DNA of 64,000 nucleotides. It comes from CAYMUN01 sp964393835 (GTDB lineage: Bacteria; Patescibacteriota; Saccharimonadia; Saccharimonadales; UBA4665). The notes under the pieces are model-generated. The model had not been told where the DNA came from. It did no database searches and saw only the letters and a list, made by a program, of their open reading frames with translations. The stretch spans positions 1-64,000 of the forward strand of contig CAYMUN010000001.1 of the NCBI GenBank assembly GCA_964393835.1, read 5' to 3'. The translations under genes and the position numbers were made by a program. Shown here piece by piece: positions 51,496 through 59,241 of the stretch; within the stretch, counting starts at the first letter, position 1, and each line of letters starts with the position of its first letter.

Positions 51496-52539
51496 CTAAT
51501 CGTGATGCTTAGAGTGATCCTCTTTGGTGTGGAGTAAGCGGCCAGTGTCGGCGACTACTTCAACCAACCGATTACTATAGCCCCACTCGTTATCGTACCA
51601 GGCGACGACTTTGAGCATGTTGTCGCCGACGACATTGGTCAGCTTTAGATCGACAATGGCCGAGTGGCTGTTACCGATAAAATCACTGCTAACTAATTCC
51701 TCCTCTGTTACTGCCAAAATACCTTGGTAAAATGGCTCGGCGGCGGCCTTTTTAAAGACCTCGTTGACAGCTTCAACGGTAACTGGTTTTTTGGTAATAA
51801 TCACGAAATCACTTAATGAAACCACTGGGGTCGGGACGCGGACGCTCATACCGCCAAAGATGCCTTGCAGAGCCGGCAAAGCTTGGCCGGCAGCGATGCT
51901 GGCGCCGGTCGTTGTCGGCACGATGTTTTCGGCGGCGTTGCGCATCTCGCGCTTGTCTTTGGCGCCGGGGCCGTCTTGGAGCATCTGGGAGGCAGTGTAG
52001 CTATGCACAGTGGTCATCATGGCTTTATCGATGCCAAAATGGGCCTCGATAATGGCGGAAACCGGGGTAATACAGTTGGTGGTACACGAAGCGTTACTAA
52101 TAATGTCCGAAGCGCCGTCAAGAGCGTCTTCGTTGACGCCGAGAACAATGGTGGTCGCGCCCTCGCCTTTGGCGGGAGCGCTTAGTACAACTTTTTTAGC
52201 GCCGGCATCAATATGCGCCTTGGCCTTGGCAGGATCGACAAAAAAGCCAGTTGATTCGATGACTACGTCTATTTTGTGCTCTTCCCAGGGCAGTAGCGCT
52301 GGATCACGCTCCGCAAACACCTGGATATGCTTACCGTCCACGATGATACCTTTGTCATCGTGACCGACCTCTTTGCCGTAGGTCCCGTAGTTGCTGTCGT
52401 GCTTCAGCAGGTGGGCCAGCGTCTCGGTACTGGTCAGGTCGTTGATGGCCACAATCTGCAGGTCGTCGCGCTCAAACGCCACTTTAAAGGCATTGCGCCC
52501 GATTCGTCCAAAACCATTGATAGCCACCCGTGTTTTCAT
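51496..52539 (-). CDS. gap: Glyceraldehyde-3-phosphate dehydrogenase
   Basis: A 347-residue glycolytic dehydrogenase. RVAINGFGRIGRNAFK binds NAD(P), SNASCTTNCITP has the catalytic cysteine, and the Asp at NAD position 32 is conserved in VAINDLTS, suggesting NAD preference. Single gene between the pentose-phosphate operon and a membrane gene. Promoter TTTACA, 16 nt, TACACT gives a leader of about 20 nt with AAGGAA before the ATG, unlike its leaderless neighbours. Confidence 0.95.
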   Translation of the reverse strand: MKTRVAINGFGRIGRNAFKVAFERDDLQIVAINDLTSTETLAHLLKHDSNYGTYGKEVGHDDKGIIVDGKHIQVFAERDPALLPWEEHKIDVVIESTGFFVDPAKAKAHIDAGAKKVVLSAPAKGEGATTIVLGVNEDALDGASDIISNASCTTNCITPVSAIIEAHFGIDKAMMTTVHSYTASQMLQDGPGAKDKREMRNAAENIVPTTTGASIAAGQALPALQGIFGGMSVRVPTPVVSLSDFVIITKKPVTVEAVNEVFKKAAAEPFYQGILAVTEEELVSSDFIGNSHSAIVDLKLTNVVGDNMLKVVAWYDNEWGYSNRLVEVVADTGRLLHTKEDHSKHHD

Positions 52540-52622
52540 GCTTGTTCCTTGTTTATGTTTTTAGTGTAGCGCTTATGCTCCGATTGTAAAACTTTACCCC
52601 TGACAGTACAACCCTCTTCTGA

Positions 52623-53297
52623 TTACAGGATCATGGAGACTAGCAGCGAGAATACTACAACAATGAATGCCGCTGCTATCAGCATTGCTAAGAAGACGCC
52701 ACTAAGTGCCTTGCCTACCCTAGCCTGGGGGGTGGCAGATTTGGCAATCCACCACTGTAAAAGTGGACGTATAAGTAAATAACTTAATAGAACCAAGAGG
52801 CTATACTGAAAAATATTTATGAAATCTCGAACTAAGGCAACGCTAGAATTGTCGGCACCAGCCACTTGATACGTAATCAGCAGAAAGGCTGACAGAGCCG
52901 ACAAGGCAATTACCGTCGGGTCTTTAAGAATGTTGATCGTCATGTGCTTACGCCACCATGTGGCACTTAATAAAATAAAGCCAAACCATAGCATGAACGA
53001 CCAGCCGAAAGCCGAAATGTTAAAACTGCTACTCTGGCTAATCCTTTTGGCTGTATTGGGGTCGGGTGCTTTAGCGCTGGTTTCATAGACTAATGTTTTG
53101 TAGGGAAAGGGAAAGCCGCGCTTTGCCGTGGTAGTCAGCGTGGTCTGACATGGTGGATCCCCCACGACATGCGTACAAACCTGGTCTTTATAGGGCGTGG
53201 AGACATTAGGTCGCAGGAACTGGCTGGCATAAGTCAAACCATGGCTAAGGATAATCGCCACTATCAATATGCTTGGCTTTGAGGCATTGGGGCGCAT
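52623..53297 (-). CDS. Polytopic membrane protein of unknown function
   Basis: A 224-residue protein with an N-terminal hydrophobic segment, an external loop of about 70 residues containing two cysteines (CTHVVGDPPC) likely to be disulfide-bonded, and about four further membrane helices. No transporter signature. An extended -10, TGCTATACT, ends 7 nt before the ATG, so it is a leaderless single-gene unit. Unknown function. Confidence 0.75.
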   Translation of the reverse strand: MRPNASKPSILIVAIILSHGLTYASQFLRPNVSTPYKDQVCTHVVGDPPCQTTLTTTAKRGFPFPYKTLVYETSAKAPDPNTAKRISQSSSFNISAFGWSFMLWFGFILLSATWWRKHMTINILKDPTVIALSALSAFLLITYQVAGADNSSVALVRDFINIFQYSLLVLLSYLLIRPLLQWWIAKSATPQARVGKALSGVFLAMLIAAAFIVVVFSLLVSMIL

Positions 53298-53368
53298 CCC
53301 AGCCAGTATAGCATTATCCTATCTGCCCTTTAGGAGTGTGTATACTTGAGTGTCCACAGGTCTAGCAA

Positions 53369-53959
53369 TTAGCGGTCAACTTCTGAGCCCTGGAATTCTG
53401 CTAGCTCCAAAAGTTGCGGAAGTGACTGGATGGGTTCAAAGATGGTGCTGCTTTCGCCGAGGTAGCCGACTTTTTGCATCACTAGATCTTTGACAGCTTG
53501 GAAATCAAGGGCCTGGACGGTGATTTTTTCTCCGGGATCAAGTTTGGGTTGTTGTTTGTCAGCGACGCCCCAAGCCAACAATACATAGACAAACCATTCC
53601 ATTTTTCGGTAGGGTTGCCAAACCTTTATTAAACGCCATCCGTTAAAGCTATACCCTGTTTCTTCCAAGACTTCCCTTTGGGCGGCGGCCTGGATCGACT
53701 CGTCAGTGTCGTCAACCCGGCCGCCGGGGAAGCTTTGACGAGCGCCAAGATGCGGTTGCTCGTCATCAATCACCAGGATTTTATCATCGACAATGCAGAT
53801 AGCTGTAACGGTGTCGGGGCGTTTCAACATTTCAAAGATGTGCTCCGAGCCGTCAAATAAGGCTTGCGGCCACTGATAAGTGTCAAAAATCATGCCTTGG
53901 AAGACACGCTGAGCCTGATCGGGGATCAGTACGGCGTCAGCGGGAATGACCTTTTTCAT
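53369..53959 (-). CDS. Nudix hydrolase
   Basis: A 196-residue protein with the Nudix box GGRVDDTDESIQAAAQREVL then EETGY, which differs from GX5EX7REUXEEXGU by a single extra residue between the glycine and the first glutamate. The metal-binding REVLEE core is intact. Size and the sequence after the box resemble ADP-ribose/nucleoside-diphosphate-sugar pyrophosphatases. It overlaps the ppa stop by one base (TAATG), so it is expressed with pyrophosphatase, which would drive Nudix reactions that release pyrophosphate. Confidence 0.87.
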   Translation of the reverse strand: MKKVIPADAVLIPDQAQRVFQGMIFDTYQWPQALFDGSEHIFEMLKRPDTVTAICIVDDKILVIDDEQPHLGARQSFPGGRVDDTDESIQAAAQREVLEETGYSFNGWRLIKVWQPYRKMEWFVYVLLAWGVADKQQPKLDPGEKITVQALDFQAVKDLVMQKVGYLGESSTIFEPIQSLPQLLELAEFQGSEVDR

Positions 53960-54489
53960 TATTGTTGTTTGTAGCGCTGGATGGACTGCGCAATGATGGC
54001 CTTGGCAGCTTCAATATCGCCAAAGCCCTGCACAACAGTGGTGCCGGGCTTTTTAAGGTCTTTGTAGTGGGTGAAATGTTCGCGGATCATTTGCTGCCAG
54101 CGCTCGCCGAGATCAGCCAGAGAATTAATACTGTCGCCAGTGTTGCGGTCATCAGACGGTACAACGATGATCTTGTGATCCATTTCACCGTCGTCCTCAA
54201 AATTCATGACGCCAATGATACGAGCCTCTAGCCACACGCCGGTCGGGATCGGCTCAGCGCAGACAACCAAGGTATCCAACTCGTCACCGTCCTCGTCCAA
54301 AGTCTGGGGAATAAAGCCGTAATTTACCGGCTTGACAAAGATCGCCGGCTCGACGCGGTCAATCATAAACGTGGCGGTCTGGCGATGCCATTCAATCTTT
54401 AAAAAGCTGCCTTGAGGGATCTCAACCACGGTGTTAACAACACCATTTTGATAGTCGCCGGGGTCTAGTACTTGGTTAAAATCAGCCAC
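53959..54489 (-). CDS. ppa: Inorganic pyrophosphatase (family I)
   Basis: A 176-residue soluble pyrophosphatase. DEDGDELDTLVV supplies the metal-binding aspartates and VEIPQGSFLKIEW the substrate lysine; YGFIPQTL is a family motif. It pulls biosynthetic reactions forward by removing pyrophosphate. Starts with GTG at 54489 preceded by AAGGAG. Its -10 (TACAAT, 54516-54521) overlaps the -10 of the divergent glpQ. Confidence 0.95.
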   Translation of the reverse strand: MADFNQVLDPGDYQNGVVNTVVEIPQGSFLKIEWHRQTATFMIDRVEPAIFVKPVNYGFIPQTLDEDGDELDTLVVCAEPIPTGVWLEARIIGVMNFEDDGEMDHKIIVVPSDDRNTGDSINSLADLGERWQQMIREHFTHYKDLKKPGTTVVQGFGDIEAAKAIIAQSIQRYKQQ

Positions 54490-54515
54490 TCGTATACTCC
54501 TTATCGTTTGCTAGT

Positions 54516-54525
54516 ATTGTACACT
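54516..54525. promoter_or_regulatory. Overlapping divergent -10 boxes of ppa and the phosphodiesterase gene
   Basis: The minus strand reads TACAAT (54516-54521) and the plus strand TACACT (54520-54525). The two hexamers share two bases, so only one promoter can be open at a time. Confidence 0.5.
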
Positions 54526-54533
54526 AAGTGCAC

Positions 54534-55202
54534 ATGAAGATCATCGGTCACCGCGGCGCCCGCGGCCTCGCCCCCGAAAACACCATCAAGAGCTTTCAAA
54601 TAGCCCTGAAACACCACGTCGACGAGCTGGAATTTGACCTGCGTGTCACCAAAGATGACATTGTAATCCTGCACCATAACCCTGAATTGACTGACCCGAA
54701 CGGTCAGCGCCATGTCATAGCCGATCACACGTATCAAGAATTACTGGCTCACAAACCGGATCTAACCACTTTTGAAGACTTCCTCGACGTTATTGGTCAC
54801 CCCGTGCCCCTGTACGTTGAAGTCAAGCCCAATGAGCCAACACGATCGATTGTCTCCATTATCAAGACCCGGCTCAAAACCGACTGGGAGCCAGAGTACT
54901 TCCTACTCGGCTCTTTTAGCCAAAGAACTTTATTAGAATTGCACGCCGAGTTACCGGAAATCCAAAAAGTTGTTATCGAGAAGTGGTCAGGCGTGCGGGC
55001 TTCCTATCGAGCCAAACAGCTCGGCACTAAACGGGTCGTCATGAACCAGCGCTGGCTATGGAGCGGATTCATTAAGGCGATGGCGCATAGCGGCTATCAG
55101 CTCGGCACCTACACCCTCAATGACCCACTCAAAGCCAAGCGCTGGGCTCGTTACGGGCTGTACGGCGTCGTCACCGACTACCCTGACCGTTTCGAAACGT
55201 AG
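54534..55202 (+). CDS. Glycerophosphodiester phosphodiesterase
   Basis: A 222-residue GDPD-family enzyme that hydrolyses glycerophosphodiesters to glycerol-3-phosphate and an alcohol. IGHRGARGLAPENT has the catalytic His and metal ligands, ELEFDLRVTKDDIVILHHNP the Glu, Asp and second His. No signal peptide, so cytoplasmic; useful for recycling scavenged lipids. The ATG at 54534 is chosen since TACACT ends 8 nt before it; a GTG two codons earlier is possible. Confidence 0.92.
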   Translation: MKIIGHRGARGLAPENTIKSFQIALKHHVDELEFDLRVTKDDIVILHHNPELTDPNGQRHVIADHTYQELLAHKPDLTTFEDFLDVIGHPVPLYVEVKPNEPTRSIVSIIKTRLKTDWEPEYFLLGSFSQRTLLELHAELPEIQKVVIEKWSGVRASYRAKQLGTKRVVMNQRWLWSGFIKAMAHSGYQLGTYTLNDPLKAKRWARYGLYGVVTDYPDRFET

Positions 55203-55229
55203 CGCTGTAATCTGTTACACTAAAGTGGT

Positions 55230-55937
55230 ATGCGGGTAGTTTTGGATCATAGCGAGGCCGAGACGGCCAATATCCGGACGTTTTATTTTCGGCCGGAAAA
55301 GCCGGTGTACTATACGGCCGGGCAATTTATTGAATTGACGGTTAAGCATCCGCATCCCGATCAGCGCGGCATCAAACACTGGTTTACCCTGTCGTCTTCC
55401 CCCACTGACACCCTGCTCAGCATCACTACCAAATTTGCCGGCGACAAGAGCAGTACGTTTAAAAAGACTCTGTTCAAGCTGAAGCCGGGAGCGGAGCTGT
55501 TGATGAGCGATCCGATGGGCGATTTTGTGCTGCCAAAGCTCATTCAAACCCCGCTGGTCTTTGTAGCTGGCGGCATCGGCATCACGCCGTTTCACAGCAT
55601 CCTGGAATGGCTAGCCGCCACTGGCGAGCGCCGTCCCATCCGTTTGCTATATGGCGTCAATAACGAAGATGAAATCATCTTTCAAGATACCTTTGAGCGA
55701 GCCAGCCAGCACGCCACCATTGTGGTCAGTAATCCGTCTGAAGCTTGGGGCGGCGAACGCGGCCGTCTCAATGCCAATCTGATCCTGGGCCTGGAGCAGC
55801 CCTCCGAGGAAACCCTGGTGTACGTCTCAGGGCCAGAACCAATGGTTGAAACTCTGGAAAAAGACCTGAAAAAAGCCGGTATTAAAAAACACCAGCTCGT
55901 TTTAGACTTTTTCCCGAATTACACTGCCGCTTACTAA
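55230..55937 (+). CDS. Flavin/NAD(P)H oxidoreductase (ferredoxin reductase-like)
   Basis: A 235-residue protein of the ferredoxin-NADP reductase fold. HWFTLSSSP replaces the RxYS flavin motif, TKFAG follows, and GGIGITPFHSIL binds the NAD(P) pyrophosphate; VSGPEPMVETL is the typical C-terminal motif. There is no iron-sulfur domain, so it must pass electrons to a separate partner not found nearby. TACACT (55216-55221) ends 8 nt before the ATG. Confidence 0.85.
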   Translation: MRVVLDHSEAETANIRTFYFRPEKPVYYTAGQFIELTVKHPHPDQRGIKHWFTLSSSPTDTLLSITTKFAGDKSSTFKKTLFKLKPGAELLMSDPMGDFVLPKLIQTPLVFVAGGIGITPFHSILEWLAATGERRPIRLLYGVNNEDEIIFQDTFERASQHATIVVSNPSEAWGGERGRLNANLILGLEQPSEETLVYVSGPEPMVETLEKDLKKAGIKKHQLVLDFFPNYTAAY

Positions 55938-55974
55938 TCCACCATCCCGTGTACAACTTAGGGTTTAGGGCGCT

Positions 55975-56025
55975 AGTGTGTACGCACGATAACTATCGAT
56001 CAGCCATACATCGTGCATACACACT
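55975..56025. repeat. Long inverted repeat between convergent genes
   Basis: AGTGTGTACGCACGAT (55975-55990) and ATCGTGCATACACACT (56010-56025) are complementary at 15 of 16 positions around a 19-nt loop. It stands between the convergent reductase gene and trxB. No T-run follows on either strand, so it is either a factor-independent mRNA 3' end structure serving both genes or a small mobile or protein-binding repeat. Confidence 0.6.
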
Positions 56026-56078
56026 GCCTTTAAAAGAGGGCCGGGCGGGTTACGTGAATCACATGCCGATAGAGAGAT

Positions 56079-57038
56079 CTAGTTTTGGACGGGGTGGGTG
56101 CGGCCTTCGAGGTGTTCGCGGATTTTTAGAGCGGCAGTAGCGCCCTCGCCGGCCGCGCTGGCAATCTGCATGGTGGCACCGGAGCGGATATCGCCGGCCG
56201 CGTAGACGCCGGGCATAGTGGTCTGCAAGTGCTGGTCAGTAATAACAAACCCGATTTCGTCGAGGCGAATCGGTGTCGGCACCAGAAACTGGGAATTAGG
56301 CATCAGGCCGACGAACACAAAGACACCGTCGGTATCAAAAGTGACTGCTTTGCCATCGGTGGTGCCTTTGACACCAGTAACGCTGTTGTCTTTGCCAATA
56401 ATCTCATCAGTGGTGGTACCGAGGTGAATGGTAATCTTGCCGGCTTTTACGAATTCGTCAAGCTCGTGTTGCAATACATCACTGGCCTTGATGGTGGAGC
56501 GCACCAAGAGATCAATATGGGTGGCAAAACGGGTTAAAAAGATGGCTTCCTGGATAGCCGAGTTGCCGCCGCCGACTACCACCAGGCGTTTCTCGCGGTA
56601 AAAGGCGCCGTCACAGGTAGCGCAGTAGTGAACGCCGCGGGCGTAGTACTCCTTTTCGCCCGGGCAACCGACTTTTTTATAATCAGAGCCGGTGGCAATA
56701 AGCACGGCTTTGGCCAGCATGTCGCCGCTGGTCGTTTCTAACCGTTTATACTCCCCCTCGTCATGGATAGCGGTGACTTCACCGTACTCGATAACGGCGC
56801 CGAAACGCTCGGCTTGAGCCCGCAGATCATCGGCCAGCTTGAGACCCTCCACACCATCGGGGAAACCAGGGTAATTATCAATTTTATCGGTGACGGCGGC
56901 CAGGCCGCCCACTACGCCGCGCTCAAACAGCACCGTTTCAATGTCTTCACGAGTGGTATAGATAGCGGCGGTCAGGGCCGCGGGGCCGGCCCCCACGATG
57001 ATGACATCATGCTTTGGGATATCGGTGATGTCGGCCAT
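56079..57038 (-). CDS. trxB: Thioredoxin reductase
   Basis: A 319-residue flavoprotein. FAD binding GAGPAALTAAIY, the redox-active CATC (139-142, in HYCATCDGAF), NAD(P) binding VVGGGNSAIQEA, and the late GVYAAGDIRSG are all present. It passes electrons from NAD(P)H to thioredoxin or, given context, to the glutaredoxin-like protein whose gene is 7 nt upstream in the same transcript. Confidence 0.94.
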   Translation of the reverse strand: MADITDIPKHDVIIVGAGPAALTAAIYTTREDIETVLFERGVVGGLAAVTDKIDNYPGFPDGVEGLKLADDLRAQAERFGAVIEYGEVTAIHDEGEYKRLETTSGDMLAKAVLIATGSDYKKVGCPGEKEYYARGVHYCATCDGAFYREKRLVVVGGGNSAIQEAIFLTRFATHIDLLVRSTIKASDVLQHELDEFVKAGKITIHLGTTTDEIIGKDNSVTGVKGTTDGKAVTFDTDGVFVFVGLMPNSQFLVPTPIRLDEIGFVITDQHLQTTMPGVYAAGDIRSGATMQIASAAGEGATAALKIREHLEGRTHPVQN

Positions 57039-57045
57039 GGGGTAT

Positions 57046-57294
57046 TTAGGCGACAGCTGGGGCTAGACGAGCTAAGTTGTATCCAACAATTACTTCTTGA
57101 GAGTCATCATGCTTGGTAACCAAGGTAACTGGTACAGTCATGGCACCGCTGAGATTGATGGCTTCGGCCTGGCGGTGCGGATGTTCGTCAAGATTGACTT
57201 CTTCGTAGCTCATACCCTTGGCGCTGAGGTATTTTTTGACCATTTGGCAGTAGCCGCAGGTGTTAGTAGTAAAGATGGTGATGTTTTTGACCAT
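57046..57294 (-). CDS. Glutaredoxin-like redox protein
   Basis: An 82-residue thioredoxin-fold protein with the active site CGYC (13-16, in TTNTCGYCQMV) and a cis-Pro TVPVTLV loop. Small size resembles NrdH/glutaredoxin redoxins reduced by thioredoxin reductase rather than glutathione; coupling to trxB 7 nt downstream supports that. The frame remains open to 57405, but the upstream part falls in the structured leader, and the fold begins at this ATG. Confidence 0.9.
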   Translation of the reverse strand: MVKNITIFTTNTCGYCQMVKKYLSAKGMSYEEVNLDEHPHRQAEAINLSGAMTVPVTLVTKHDDSQEVIVGYNLARLAPAVA

Positions 57295-57416
57295 AGTATT
57301 TAGTTCCCCCTTGTTTAGAGCGCCTGGTACCTCGCCGTGTCTCTCAGGTACGGCTACAGTCTGGCGGCGCTTCTTTTGTATTTTTAGTGCTCTAGTACAG
57401 AACAATGCTGACTGTA
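57295..57416 (-). ncRNA. Structured 5' leader of the glutaredoxin-trxB operon (candidate cis-regulatory RNA)
   Basis: About 122 nt lie between the predicted start of transcription and the ATG. On the RNA strand CUACAGUC pairs with GACUGUAG (8 nt, perfect), GUACCU pairs with AGGUAC around a 13-nt loop, and AGCGCC can alternatively pair with GGCGCU, closing off or freeing the region before the AAGGGGG ribosome binding site. Mutually exclusive stems of this type suggest a riboswitch or leader sensing redox or metal state. I do not match it to a known riboswitch class. Confidence 0.45.
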
Positions 57417-57422
57417 GATCTG

Positions 57423-57463
57423 ATTATATATAGTGCCTGCCTAAAGTTCAAGACACTATATAT
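57423..57463 (-). promoter_or_regulatory. Glutaredoxin-trxB promoter with inverted-repeat operator
   Basis: Minus strand TTGAAC (57446-57451), 17 nt, TATAAT (57423-57428). A 10-nt inverted repeat, ATATATAGTG (57426-57435) and CACTATATAT (57454-57463), brackets the -35 and touches the -10, a typical repressor layout. Confidence 0.65.
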
Positions 57464-57480
57464 TGTGTTTTTTAATACGT

Positions 57481-58008
57481 TTACTTAGAAATTTTGTGGA
57501 CAGTAACGTCAAACACCAGGTCAGAATTAGGAGGTATAGCGCCCTGTCCGGTAGCCCCGTAGGCTAGTGCAAAAGGAATGAGTAAGCGCCGAGTGCCTCC
57601 CTCTTTCATCCCGGGAATGCCCTGTGTCCAGCCGGGGATGACACCACTGAGTGGAAAAGTAGCTGGCTGGCCACTGTCTTTAGAGCTTTCAAAAATAATG
57701 CCGGTTGCGGCCAGGGCGCCAGTGTAATCGACGGTGATGGTATCACTTGCCTTAACCGTGGCACCGGTGCCAGGGGTGCTATCGATAGTCTGCAGCTGCG
57801 GGATGCTAGCCACGGGGGTAAAGTTTGCCAATTGAGTACCTTTTAATTTTGCGCCGTTATCCACAGGTTTCTCCTTGCTGCTGTTAGCTGATTTATTATT
57901 ACGATCCTGGACTGCTTGATAGATGATCCCGATAGTCAGTGCCGAGGAAGTCAGCAGGAATAGTCCCGCAAAAAACCCCGCAAAAATACGGTCGCGTTTT
58001 CGTGCCAT
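57481..58008 (-). CDS. Membrane-anchored FKBP-type peptidyl-prolyl isomerase
   Basis: A 175-residue protein. An N-terminal helix (FAGFFAGLFLLTSSALTIGI) acts as a membrane anchor or signal, then a Lys/Asn-rich linker and an FKBP domain (about 70-175) with VDYTGALAATGIIFESSKD, PLSGVIPGWTQG and GTRRLLIPFALAYG. It should assist folding of exported proteins. GGAGGG lies 5 nt before the ATG, with TATACT giving a leader of about 19 nt. Confidence 0.93.
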   Translation of the reverse strand: MARKRDRIFAGFFAGLFLLTSSALTIGIIYQAVQDRNNKSANSSKEKPVDNGAKLKGTQLANFTPVASIPQLQTIDSTPGTGATVKASDTITVDYTGALAATGIIFESSKDSGQPATFPLSGVIPGWTQGIPGMKEGGTRRLLIPFALAYGATGQGAIPPNSDLVFDVTVHKISK

Positions 58009-58041
58009 GTAACCCTCCGTTATTAGCTCCAGTATAGCGTA

Positions 58042-59187
58042 CTATTTGGCGCCCGGGTAGCTGTTGCCGGCATCCGTCACGAACAGATCGTGGGGATGAC
58101 TCTCGGTCAGAGAAGCATTGGTAATCCGCCGTAAAACGGCCGTCTGCCATAGCCCGGTAATACTGGCAGCCCCGGCATAATAAAAGCCCGACTTAACGCC
58201 CTCTAGCATTGTGGCAGCCACCAAATCCAATTTGCCGCTGCAGGGCACCAGACCCTCGACACCCTCGGCCACCAACACGCTCTTGTCGGTGTAGCTCTTA
58301 CCGTGGAATTCGTCTTCTGAGCTAATCTGCTTGCCCCGCTTCATAGCGGCAATTGAGCCCATACCCCGGTAACCTTTAAAACGATAGGTTTTGGCGCCAT
58401 TCACAATGCTTTGGAAGCGGGCCGGCACCTGATCTTTGGTGAATTCCATAATCTCGCCGGGTGACTCCTCGGTTGCCGCAAACAGCCTGCCCATCATAAC
58501 CGTCGATGCGCCGGCTGCCAGGGCTTTGGTAATATCACCGGAGTAGTTAATGCCACCGTCGGCGATAACCGGCACGTGATGTTTGTGGGCCACCGCGGCC
58601 GTTTCGAGAATGGCCGTCAGCTGGGGTACGCCCATGCCGGAAACGATGCGGGTAGTACAGATCGCGCCGGGGCCCATACCGACTCGCAGGCCATCAACGC
58701 CAGCATCAATTAAAGCTTGGGCCCCCTCGGTAGTAGCGACACTGCCAGCAATTACTTCGACCGCGTGGTGCTTTTTGATTAAGGTCAGGGCTTCAATAAC
58801 ATATTTGGAAAAACCATGGGCTGAATCGACGACAATAACATCGACGCCGGCCCCCACCAAAGCCTCAACTCGCTCCTCGTAGCCCGGGCTAGACCCTACC
58901 GCCGCACCGACTAATTGACCGGCTTGCTTGACCTTGATAACTTCGGCCACCTGCTGTTTGATAGTCAGGTTGCGGTGGATAATACCGATACCGCCGAATT
59001 TGCCGAGGGCAATTGCCAGGCGGCTTTCAGTCACGGTATCCATCGGCGAAGCCACTAGCGGCACCTGGAGCTTAATCTTTTTAGTCAGTTGGCTACCGAG
59101 GTCAATCTCAGAACGAGAAAACCCGGCATAGCCGGGTTTGAGAAGTACGTCGTCAAAAGTAAGTGCGGGAATGTCACTAATCTGCAT
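58042..59187 (-). CDS. guaB: IMP dehydrogenase/GMP reductase family protein lacking CBS domains
   Basis: A 381-residue TIM-barrel enzyme. LTFDDVLLKPGY, MGPGAICTTR with the catalytic Cys, and YRGMGSIAAM are those of IMPDH; the late EGVEGLVPCSG favours IMPDH over GMP reductase. The tandem CBS domains usually inserted after the first barrel third are missing, which explains the short length (about 490 is usual). The Arg-Tyr pair of the IMPDH flap is not obvious, so reductase activity cannot be excluded. TTGACA (59217-59222), 18 nt, TAGAAT ends 5 nt before the ATG. Confidence 0.85.
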   Translation of the reverse strand: MQISDIPALTFDDVLLKPGYAGFSRSEIDLGSQLTKKIKLQVPLVASPMDTVTESRLAIALGKFGGIGIIHRNLTIKQQVAEVIKVKQAGQLVGAAVGSSPGYEERVEALVGAGVDVIVVDSAHGFSKYVIEALTLIKKHHAVEVIAGSVATTEGAQALIDAGVDGLRVGMGPGAICTTRIVSGMGVPQLTAILETAAVAHKHHVPVIADGGINYSGDITKALAAGASTVMMGRLFAATEESPGEIMEFTKDQVPARFQSIVNGAKTYRFKGYRGMGSIAAMKRGKQISSEDEFHGKSYTDKSVLVAEGVEGLVPCSGKLDLVAATMLEGVKSGFYYAGAASITGLWQTAVLRRITNASLTESHPHDLFVTDAGNSYPGAK

Positions 59188-59241
59188 AATCCATTCTACC
59201 CCGTAGCCACTGCCATTGTCAAAGTCTTCTCAGCAGCCGCC

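Noticed and set aside
57295..57405. N-terminal extension of glutaredoxin in an open frame
   Set aside because: It would begin with TTG, is basic and unlike any redoxin, while the DNA shows RNA-type pairing and a promoter just upstream.
57295..57416. TPP riboswitch, suggested by a CUGAGA string in the leader
   Set aside because: The other TPP elements and the expected stems are missing, and the downstream genes are unrelated to thiamine.
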